Shown in pieces: positions 24,301-29,806 of a stretch of 29,806 bases of DNA. The first letter of the stretch is position 1. Each line of letters begins with the position of its first letter. The position numbers and the translations under genes were made by a program. A model generated the notes under the pieces. That model had not been told where the DNA came from, did not search any database, and was given only the letters and a program-made list of their open reading frames with translations. This DNA comes from an uncultured Prevotellaceae bacterium (GTDB taxonomy: Bacteria; Bacteroidota; Bacteroidia; Bacteroidales; Bacteroidaceae): the NCBI GenBank assembly GCA_900557555.1, contig USTH01000017.1:1-29806 (forward strand), in the 5' to 3' direction.

Positions 24301-25610
24301 GTCAGGTTGACGAGAATACTAATATCGTTCTCTCTACACAAAATGTTCCTTATGGTTCACAACTTTTTGTGCGTGATGGCGATGTGGTAGAAGCTGGCAC
24401 AGTCATTGCCCAGTGGGATCCGTTTAATGCTGTAATCGTTACGGAGTCTGCAGGTCGAATTAAGTTTGACGGTGTCAAGGAAGGCGTTACCTACCGCATC
24501 GAAGAAGACGAGGCAACGGGCTTGCGTGAAATAATCATAATAGAGTCTAAGGAGCGTTCTGTTGTTCCTTCGTGCCATATCGTTGACGAAGATGGTAACG
24601 TGTTGCGTACATACAACTTCCCGATTGGTGGACACGTTGTGGTAGCCGATGGGGCTCAGATAAAGACCGGCGAAATACTCGTTAAGATTCCTCGTGCAGT
24701 TGGAAAGGCTGGTGACATCACTGGTGGTCTGCCGCGTGTAACCGAACTCTTTGAGGCACGCAATCCGAGCAACCCTGCCATAGTCAGTGAAATTGACGGC
24801 GAAATCAGTATGGGCGGTGTTAAGCGCGGAAACCGCGAAATTATCGTATCCTCTAAAGTGGGTGATGTCAAGAAGTATCTTGTGCCGTTGAGTCGCCAGA
24901 TTCTTGTACAGGAAAACGACTATGTACGTGCAGGAACACCTCTTTCCGATGGCAGCATTACACCTGCCGATATTCTTGCTATTAACGGACCTACAGCTGT
25001 TCAAGAATATATTGTCAATGAGGTTCAGGACGTTTATCGTCTGCAAGGTGTGAAAATCAACGACAAGCACTTTGAGGTTATTGTACGTCAGATGATGCGT
25101 AAGGTTCGCATTGTGGATGCTGGTGACACTAACTTCCTTGAAGATGATCTCGTAGATAAGATAACGTTCTTTGAAGAAAACGACCGCATTTGGGGTAAGA
25201 AGGTTGTCGTTGATGCCGGTGACAGCGAAAATATGACCAATGGCATGATTGTGACCGCCCGCAAACTTCGTGATGAGAACTCTTATTTGAAGCGTCGTGA
25301 CCTCAGGCCTGTAGTAGTGCGTGATGCTATCCCTGCTACGTCTAACCAGATCCTTCAGGGTATCACCCGCGCTGCTCTCCAGACATCAAGTTTTATGTCT
25401 GCAGCTTCGTTCCAAGAGACAACAAAGGTTCTCAATGAGGCCGCCATCCGTGGTCGTGTTGACTATCTCAAGGGTATGAAGGAAAATGTTATCTGTGGCC
25501 ATCTGATTCCTGCAGGTACAGGAATGCCCCAGTTCCGCGACGTAATCGTTGGCAGCAATGATGAGTTCCAAGATAATTTGGAGCCCTCTTACACGGAGAC
25601 CAGCTATTGA
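21306..25610 (+). CDS. rpoC: DNA-directed RNA polymerase subunit beta', 1434 aa
   Basis: Contains the active-site Mg ligands in NADFDGDQM: D483, D485 and D487. The N-terminal zinc ribbon is visible (CNCGKYKRIRYKGTVCDRCG, about residues 65-84), and the second zinc site appears as CESKRGVCQKCYG (about residues 900-912). Other hallmarks are the LLGKRVDYSARSVIVVGP switch region, the bridge helix region (SGARGSADQIAQLAGMRGLMAKP) and the trigger-loop area AAQSIGEPGTQLTLRTFHAGG. It starts MAFKKETKSKGSFSKITIGLASPEEI and is a normal length for Bacteroidetes. It is the last gene of the block; a strong terminator lies 26 nt after its stop. Confidence 0.98.
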   Translation: MAFKKETKSKGSFSKITIGLASPEEILENSHGEVTKPETINYRTYKPERDGLFCEKIFGPIKDYECNCGKYKRIRYKGTVCDRCGVEVTEKKVRRERSGHIQLQVPVAHIWYFRTLPSKMSYLLGIPSKKLESIIYYERYVVINPGVFAPKDEEDRRGIDDGVLRKLDLLSEDEYLEFLDKLPAENAQLEDSDPAKFIAKMGAEAVYDLLCNIDLDKLSFELRDRAHTDTSQQRKTEALKRLQVVEAFRSSKGVNRPEWMVMKILPVTPPDLRPLVPLDGGRFATSDLNDLYRRVLIRNNRLRRLIEIKAPEVILRNEKRMLQEAVDSLFDNSRKSSSVKSDSNRPLKSLSDSLKGKQGRFRQNLLGKRVDYSARSVIVVGPELNMGECGLPKLMAAELYKPFIIRRLIERGVVKTVKSAKRVIDRKDPVIWDILEYVMRGHPVLLNRAPTLHRLGIQAFQPKMIEGKAIQLHPLACTAFNADFDGDQMAVHLPLSNEAIIEAQTLMLQSHNILNPANGAPITVPSQDMVLGLYYITKLRPGALGEGLTFYGPEEAIIAYNEKRVDIHAIVKVVVDDINDAGEIVPTLVETSVGRVIVNEIVPKEIGYVNTIISKKSLRDIIAKVIKSVGMDRACAFLDGIKNLGYKMAYEGGLSFNLDDIIIPKEKVDFVQKGNEEVEQITANYSMGFITDKERYNQVIDTWTHVNNNLKKTLMKQMTEADQGFNSVFMMLDSGARGSADQIAQLAGMRGLMAKPQKAGAEGAQIIENPILSNFKEGMSVLEYFISTHGARKGLADTALKTADAGYLTRRLVDVAHDVIINEEDCGTLRGLECSALKDGDEVISSLGERILGRVSVHDIINPTTGELILPAGEEITESVVAQIEASPIETVEIRSVLTCESKRGVCQKCYGRNLATSKMVQLGEAVGVIAAQSIGEPGTQLTLRTFHAGGIASNAVANATIKARHKARLDFDELRTVDVVNSDGTPGQIVVSRLAEVRQVDENTNIVLSTQNVPYGSQLFVRDGDVVEAGTVIAQWDPFNAVIVTESAGRIKFDGVKEGVTYRIEEDEATGLREIIIIESKERSVVPSCHIVDEDGNVLRTYNFPIGGHVVVADGAQIKTGEILVKIPRAVGKAGDITGGLPRVTELFEARNPSNPAIVSEIDGEISMGGVKRGNREIIVSSKVGDVKKYLVPLSRQILVQENDYVRAGTPLSDGSITPADILAINGPTAVQEYIVNEVQDVYRLQGVKINDKHFEVIVRQMMRKVRIVDAGDTNFLEDDLVDKITFFEENDRIWGKKVVVDAGDSENMTNGMIVTARKLRDENSYLKRRDLRPVVVRDAIPATSNQILQGITRAALQTSSFMSAASFQETTKVLNEAAIRGRVDYLKGMKENVICGHLIPAGTGMPQFRDVIVGSNDEFQDNLEPSYTETSY

Positions 25611-25629
25611 TATAGAATATGGTATAGCA

Positions 25630-25673
25630 AAAAAAGGAGCCGAAGTTAGATTTCTGACTTCGGCTCCTTTTTT
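25630..25673 (+). terminator. Strong intrinsic terminator after rpoC
   Basis: GGAGCCGAAGT (25636-25646) pairs perfectly with ACTTCGGCTCC (25657-25667). The stem can extend inward (TAG/CTG, loop ATTT) and outward through the A-run before it and T-run after it. The symmetric A/T runs mean it could also stop transcripts arriving on the minus strand. Confidence 0.92.
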
Positions 25674-25723
25674 GCTGTATGTTGATTTGCTAAGAAACAG
25701 CGTGTTGTTTAGGTTAAAATAGA

Positions 25724-25765
25724 TTTAGACCCAATATTTGGCAAATATTAGGCGTATAGGTCAAA
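25724..25765. repeat. Nested dyad downstream of rpoC
   Basis: AATATTTG (25733-25740) and CAAATATT (25742-25749) form a near-perfect palindrome around one base, nested within outer arms TTTAGACC (25724-25731) and GGTCAAA (25759-25765). The 25674-25883 interval holds no gene I can support. The dyad may be an operator-like site or a chance AT-rich palindrome. Confidence 0.35.
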
Positions 25766-25883
25766 TGTTAACGAGAAGACAACTGAACGAAAAAACTTGG
25801 GTTGAATACTGTTGCGGAGACAAAGGGATGTCGCATTTAGAAAACCGCGATAGCATTGTAAAGGAATAGATGCCTTTATAAAT

Positions 25884-25958
25884 TGGTATCCCCGCTGGGA
25901 ATCGAACCCAGATCAGCAGTTTAGGAAACTGCTGTTCTATCCGTTGAACTACAGGGAC
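25884..25958 (-). tRNA. tRNA-Arg (CCT)
   Basis: The 72-nt minus-strand body spans 25958-25887. Acceptor GTCCCTG pairs with CGGGGAT with G-T pairs; anticodon stem GCAGT/ACTGC with loop TTCCTAA, anticodon CCT; T arm CTGGGTTCGATTCCCAG. The three bases after the discriminator A read CCA (25886-25884), unlike the four plus-strand tRNAs in the window. It reads the rare AGG codon. Confidence 0.95.
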
Positions 25959-25970
25959 ATATACAAGGCG

Positions 25971-26002
25971 CAAAATTACCACAAAAATTCAATATCGCCA
26001 AA
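25971..26002 (-). promoter_or_regulatory. tRNA-Arg promoter (TTTG-N20-TAATTTTG)
   Basis: On the minus strand, TTTG (26002-25999) and TAATTTTG (25978-25971) are exact matches to both Bacteroidetes promoter boxes at 20-nt spacing. Transcription would start a few bases before the mature tRNA 5' end at 25958. This is the best-formed promoter in the window. Confidence 0.72.
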
Positions 26003-26103
26003 TTTTTATGTGCCACAAGCGTAGTTAAGGCACAGATAGGCAGATATGCGCTCTTGAGAGTAAAAAAATGTGGTAAAGAAAAAACAATTTGAGATTATTT
26101 CGC

Positions 26104-26111
26104 TAACTTTG
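26104..26111 (+). promoter_or_regulatory. Candidate -7 promoter element for the PurF-like gene
   Basis: TAACTTTG matches TAnnTTTG, 36 nt before the ATG at 26147. A TTTG at 26088-26091 is too close (12 nt) for a canonical -33 element. The box is divergent from the tRNA-Arg promoter about 100 bp away. Confidence 0.5.
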
Positions 26112-26146
26112 AACTTTCATTTTTTAAGTAAAGCAAACTTTTTTAT

Positions 26147-27586
26147 ATGGGTGGTTTTTTCGGTTCTGTATCAAGGCAAGACTGCATTACAGACGTTTTT
26201 TATGGCACGGACTATCAATTTCATCTTGGAACGCGCCGGGGCGGAATCGTGACGGTAAACGAGGAAGGTCATTTTGAGCGTGAAATCCATAATCTTGAAA
26301 ACTCTTACTTCCGTACTCGTTTTGAGAGTGAGATAAGCAAATTTACAGGCCATGCAGGTATTGGCGTAATAAGCGATACCGATGCACAACCAATGCTGAC
26401 AAACTGCCATTTAGGGCGTTTTGCCTTGGTTACGGTGGCAAAAATCAATAACATTGAGGAACTGGCGGATGAATTGATAAACAGTGGTGAACATCTGTCA
26501 GAGTTTACTTCTGGCAGAATAAATCCTACGGAGTTGGTGTCGCTTCTCATAATAAAAGGACGTAGCTTTGTAGACGGAATAGAGAATGTCTTTAAAAAAA
26601 TAAAGGGTTCGTGCTCTATGTTGCTACTTACCAGTGATGGCATCATTGCGGCACGTGATTCGTGGGGGCGTACTCCGATTGTCGTAGGCATAAAAGACGG
26701 AGCGACGGCAGTGACGAGCGAGAGTACCGCTTTCCCAAATCTTGGTTATGAGATTGAACGTTATTTGGGGCCAGGCGAAATCGTTAGGATTACGGCCAGT
26801 GGCGTAGAGTCGTTGCGTAAGCCCAACAAACGTATGCAAATATGCTCATTTCTGTGGGTTTACTATGGCTTCCCGACGTCTTGTTATGAAGGGCGCAATG
26901 TAGAAGAAGTCCGCTTTGAGTGTGGGCGAGCCATGGGTAAGGAAGATGACACTGATGTGGACTGTGCTTGTGGTATTCCTGACTCGGGTGTAGGTATGGC
27001 TACTGGCTATGCGGCAGGTAAAGGTGTGCCTTATCTTCGCAGTATCGCCAAATATACGCCTACTTGGCCACGTTCATTCATGCCCAGCAATCAGGGAATG
27101 CGCGACCTCGTGGCCAAAATGAAACTTATTTCAAATAAGGACTTACTTAAAGGCAGACGTCTGCTTTTCTGCGATGATTCCATTGTGCGTGGCACACAAC
27201 TTCGCGACAATACCAAGGTGCTGTTTCAACAAGGAGCGAAGGAGGTACACATGCGCATTGCATGCCCACCGTTGGTCTATGGGTGCAGATTTATCAATTT
27301 TACATCGTCTAAGAGCGACATGGAATTGATATGCCGACGCATAATCAGCGAATTTGAGGGCGATAACGTCAGCGATGAGATTCTTGCGGAGTACACACGT
27401 ACGGATTCCCCGAAATACAAGCGTATGGTTGATGAGATTGCGAGACGTCTCAATCTTTCAAGTTTGAAATTTACCAAACTTGAAACTCTTGTGGAGGCAA
27501 TCGGTCTGCCAAAGTGCCAGCTGTGTACTCATTGCTTCGATGGGTCATCGGCCTTTACTCTAGTAGAAAATAACGACAACGACTGA
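26147..27586 (+). CDS. PurF-like amidophosphoribosyltransferase homologue lacking the catalytic Cys, 479 aa
   Basis: The C-terminal phosphoribosyltransferase half is clear: the PRPP-binding loop FCDDSIVRGTQLRDN with D343 and D344, preceded by KYTPTWPRSFMPSNQGMRDLVAKMKL and GIPDSGVGMA, all PurF-type. The N-terminal half has the Ntn glutaminase fold, but the mature N-terminus reads MGGFFG where active enzymes have MCGIFG, so Gly replaces the nucleophilic Cys. The R-G motif (TRRGGIV) and ARDSWGRTPI are retained. The C-terminus has C457-x2-C460-T-H-C463, a possible metal or Fe-S site. Known PurF makes 5-phosphoribosylamine from PRPP and glutamine; this protein could use only ammonia or have another role. 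From memory, similar MGGFFG proteins are widespread in Bacteroidales and are annotated as amidophosphoribosyltransferase; this cannot be verified here. The GH2 gene starts 26 nt downstream. Confidence 0.85.
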   Translation: MGGFFGSVSRQDCITDVFYGTDYQFHLGTRRGGIVTVNEEGHFEREIHNLENSYFRTRFESEISKFTGHAGIGVISDTDAQPMLTNCHLGRFALVTVAKINNIEELADELINSGEHLSEFTSGRINPTELVSLLIIKGRSFVDGIENVFKKIKGSCSMLLLTSDGIIAARDSWGRTPIVVGIKDGATAVTSESTAFPNLGYEIERYLGPGEIVRITASGVESLRKPNKRMQICSFLWVYYGFPTSCYEGRNVEEVRFECGRAMGKEDDTDVDCACGIPDSGVGMATGYAAGKGVPYLRSIAKYTPTWPRSFMPSNQGMRDLVAKMKLISNKDLLKGRRLLFCDDSIVRGTQLRDNTKVLFQQGAKEVHMRIACPPLVYGCRFINFTSSKSDMELICRRIISEFEGDNVSDEILAEYTRTDSPKYKRMVDEIARRLNLSSLKFTKLETLVEAIGLPKCQLCTHCFDGSSAFTLVENNDND

Positions 27587-27612
27587 AATCAATAAACTAC
27601 AACTATAACAAA

Positions 27613-29436
27613 ATGAAAAGAATCCTATTAAGTATTACGTCAGTAGTGCTGTCGCTTATGACGATGGCACAGACCGACATTCCGCGCCCAGAGTATCCGC
27701 GCCCGCAGTTTGAGCGACAGGAATGGGTGAACCTCAATGGTGAATGGACTTACGAACTTGACCTGAGCAACACAGGCGTAGGGCGTAAGTTTGACAAGAG
27801 TCAAGGCTTTGACAAGAAGATTCTGGTGCCTTTCTGCCCTGAGAGCGAGCTGTCGGGGGTGGGTTATAAGGACTTTATCCCTGGCATTTGGTATCAGCGT
27901 AAGGTTCAAATTCCTTCTGCGTGGGAAGGAAAGAGAATCTTTATGAACTTCGGTGCGGTAGACTATTATGCCACTCTATATGTAAATGACAAGGTGGCAG
28001 GTCGTCATTGGGGTGGTAGTTCATCGTTTGCCATTGACATCACTGACTATATTGAGCCTGGCAAAGAGGCTAATATAGTCCTTTGGGTCAAGGATGACTT
28101 GCGTGGTGGAGCACAGACTGGTGGCAAACAGAGCCACGGCTACTATTCGTCTGGTTGCTATTACACGCGTGTTACTGGCATTTGGCAGACGGTATGGATG
28201 GAGGCAGTGTCTCCAGTCGGTTTGCGCAATGCCTATGTTAAGCCTGATTTCGATAACAGTCGCTTTGTTGTTGAACCAAATTTCTACGCTTTGGAAAAAG
28301 GATTAAAGCTGCGCATAAAAGTACTTGACGGAACCAAGGTTGTTGCCTCTGCAACAGAGACGGCAACTGTTCCCATGACAGTAGTGCTGCCCGTGAAGAA
28401 TGTAAAGACATGGTCTCCAGAGAGTCCTTTCCTATATGATTTGGAGTACGAGGTGCTAAATGCGCAAAATCATGTTGTAGACAAAGTGAAGAGCTATGCC
28501 GGCATGCGCAAGGTACACATTGAGGGTAACCGCGTGTTTCTTAACAATAGACCGCTTTACCTGCGCATGGTGCTTGATCAGGGCTTCTACCCCAAGGGCG
28601 TGTGGACGGCTCCTACTGACGCAGACCTCAAGGGTGATATAGAGCGTGCTATGGCTGTAGGTTTCAACTCTGCTCGTCTGCATCAGAAGGTCTTTGAAGA
28701 GCGTTTCCACTATTGGGCAGACAAGCTTGGCTATCTCACTTGGGGTGAAGCGGCATCATGGGGCATGGATATCAATGGCACTGCAGCCGCACGCAATTTC
28801 ATCACAGAGTGGGCCGAGGTTGTAGAGCGTGACCGCAACCACCCCAGCATTATCACGTGGACTCCGTTTAACGAAACATGGGGACGTTCTGCCGATGGAG
28901 TCAACCACAATAGACTCTTGGCAGATATCTATGACCTTACACACCGCATGGACTATCGGCCTGTGCATGACGTGTCGGGCGGCTATCACCAGAAAAAAAC
29001 TGACATCTGGTCGTTCCACGACTATGAAGGTAATGCGGCAGAACTCAAAAAACAGCTTACCCTCAAGGGAGACGGTACTGTCCCCACGCTAAACAAGGAT
29101 AAGGAGGATGCCTATCACGGACAGCCTTACTATCTTGATGAGATGGGTGGCATCGGTTGGGTTATTGAAAAGTATGCCGAAAACACCTGGGGATATGGCG
29201 AAGGCCCGAAAGACTTACAGGCACTCTATAATCGTCTGGAAAGCACGGTTGACACCATCCTCTCGTTTGACTACATCAATGGATACACCTACACCCAACT
29301 CACTGATGTGGAACAAGAGCAGAATGGCATATACACCTATGACCGTAAACTTAAGTTTGATGTAGAGAAACTAAAGTCAATCTTCGGCAAAGAACCTGAA
29401 TGGTTCATAAAATGGAAGACCACATACAAACCATAG
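27613..29436 (+). CDS. Exported GH2 family glycoside hydrolase, 607 aa
   Basis: An N-terminal signal peptide (MKRILLSITSVVLSLMTMA, likely cut after A19) directs it to the periplasm; there is no lipobox Cys. Domains: a jelly-roll sugar-binding domain (about 35-200; YPRPQFERQEWVNLNGEWTYELD, IPGIWYQRKVQIP, SYGIWQT-like GIWQTVWMEAV), an Ig-like domain (about 200-300), and a TIM barrel (about 305-607). Catalytic candidates are acid/base E421 in TPFNETWG and nucleophile E510 in YLDEMGG. It lacks the C-terminal domains of LacZ, so it is a short GH2. Specificity (beta-galactosidase, beta-glucuronidase, beta-mannosidase or other) cannot be read from the sequence. No SusCD or other polysaccharide-utilisation genes are nearby. 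It sits 26 nt after the PurF-like gene, perhaps co-transcribed, although the pairing makes no obvious metabolic sense. Confidence 0.9.
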   Translation: MKRILLSITSVVLSLMTMAQTDIPRPEYPRPQFERQEWVNLNGEWTYELDLSNTGVGRKFDKSQGFDKKILVPFCPESELSGVGYKDFIPGIWYQRKVQIPSAWEGKRIFMNFGAVDYYATLYVNDKVAGRHWGGSSSFAIDITDYIEPGKEANIVLWVKDDLRGGAQTGGKQSHGYYSSGCYYTRVTGIWQTVWMEAVSPVGLRNAYVKPDFDNSRFVVEPNFYALEKGLKLRIKVLDGTKVVASATETATVPMTVVLPVKNVKTWSPESPFLYDLEYEVLNAQNHVVDKVKSYAGMRKVHIEGNRVFLNNRPLYLRMVLDQGFYPKGVWTAPTDADLKGDIERAMAVGFNSARLHQKVFEERFHYWADKLGYLTWGEAASWGMDINGTAAARNFITEWAEVVERDRNHPSIITWTPFNETWGRSADGVNHNRLLADIYDLTHRMDYRPVHDVSGGYHQKKTDIWSFHDYEGNAAELKKQLTLKGDGTVPTLNKDKEDAYHGQPYYLDEMGGIGWVIEKYAENTWGYGEGPKDLQALYNRLESTVDTILSFDYINGYTYTQLTDVEQEQNGIYTYDRKLKFDVEKLKSIFGKEPEWFIKWKTTYKP

Positions 29437-29460
29437 TAAGTAGAACGTCAAAATTAATTT

Positions 29461-29645
29461 AACCCAATTCGGTCGTTAGGACTTATTGTTTTTCGGTTTT
29501 TAGGAGAGCATGTGTTGCTTGTCTTTTTCGGAAATAATAGCGGGCTATTTTGAGCTAAAAACAAGCACCAAGTGCCTCGTAAAAAACAAAAGGCAACAAT
29601 AAGTACTAAAAAATGTCATTTACGACCTAATGACCGATTAGGGTT
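29461..29645 (-). repeat. Palindromic repeat element, copy 2 (185 bp, inverted)
   Basis: Reverse-complement homologue of 8748-8930. Terminal inverted repeats are well preserved: AACCCAATTCGGTC at 29461 and the complement of AACCCTAATCGGTC ending at 29645 (12 of 14 match). The central dyad AATAGC-GG-GCTATT (29536-29549) lies in a 26-bp block (29533-29558) identical to copy 1 at 8831-8856. The arms share further blocks, including TGCTCTCCT and an 18-bp end. Overall identity is about 80% by eye. The copy begins 24 bp after the GH2 stop. It has no coding content. Confidence 0.8.
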
Positions 29646-29762
29646 TTGTATAGTAAAGTTTTTTCCTTCTGCAGATAAATCCCATTGTTTTCAGTTGTAA
29701 TGCCCACATTGTTCACCCAAAGAAAAAGGATGTCTGCATGAAAGCAAAACCACCTGACTTCG
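29646..29762. other. Intergenic DNA with no supported feature
   Basis: AT-rich sequence after copy 2 of the repeat. I see no protein-like ORF, tRNA or clear hairpin. A plus-strand ATG near 29739 opens only about 20 codons. Confidence 0.4.
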
Positions 29763-29806
29763 TCATTGCGTCACCCAAAAATCTTCGTCAAAGAGTTTAG
29801 CGATTT
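29763..29806 (-). CDS. Possible C-terminus of an unidentified minus-strand gene (partial)
   Basis: One minus-strand frame enters from the window edge and ends at TGA (29765-29763), giving IAKLFDEDFWVTQ. The composition is protein-like, but 13 residues cannot be assigned, and chance is a real possibility. Confidence 0.2.
   Translation of the reverse strand, partial: IAKLFDEDFWVTQ

Overview
The window looks like Bacteroidetes chromosome, most likely order Bacteroidales and Prevotella-like. The evidence is the tRNA-Tyr/Gly/Thr-tuf-tRNA-Trp-secE-nusG-rplKAJL-rpoBC order, a hemD-rnpA-yidD cluster next to a DUF4271 gene, A-rich start contexts without Shine-Dalgarno sequences, and repeated TAnnTTTG (-7) promoter elements. 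No phage, CRISPR array, insertion sequence or integrase gene is visible. Species cannot be settled from the sequence alone.

Layout. (1) 1-5650: the possible tail of an unidentified gene, an orphan 93-aa protein on the minus strand, then a plus-strand group: M24 Xaa-Pro aminopeptidase, gamma-carbonic-anhydrase-like hexapeptide protein, and PriA. (2) 5670-8731: a minus-strand group read LOG-family phosphoribohydrolase, DUF4271 membrane protein, hemD, rnpA, yidD. It converges on priA with a 19-bp gap. (3) 8748-10684: a palindromic repeat element, a strong hairpin, metK on the minus strand, and a metK leader holding a large dyad. (4) 10685-12355: a YidE/AspT-type transporter. (5) 12549-25610: the translation/transcription block of three tRNAs, tuf, tRNA-Trp, secE, nusG, rplK, rplA, rplJ, rplL, rpoB and rpoC, punctuated by hairpins and closed by a strong terminator. 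(6) 25884-29436: tRNA-Arg on the minus strand, then a PurF-like protein lacking the amidotransferase cysteine and an exported GH2 glycoside hydrolase. (7) 29461-29645: a second copy of the palindromic element in inverted orientation.

Most genes are core: peptide turnover, replication restart, tRNA processing, heme synthesis, SAM synthesis, elongation, secretion, ribosomal stalk and RNA polymerase. The least explained features are the pair of ~185-bp imperfect palindromes that bracket about 20.5 kb of core genes, the long dyad in the metK leader, and the PurF-like protein with Gly in place of the catalytic Cys. No complete new multi-gene system was recognised; the repeat element is the best candidate for something undescribed.
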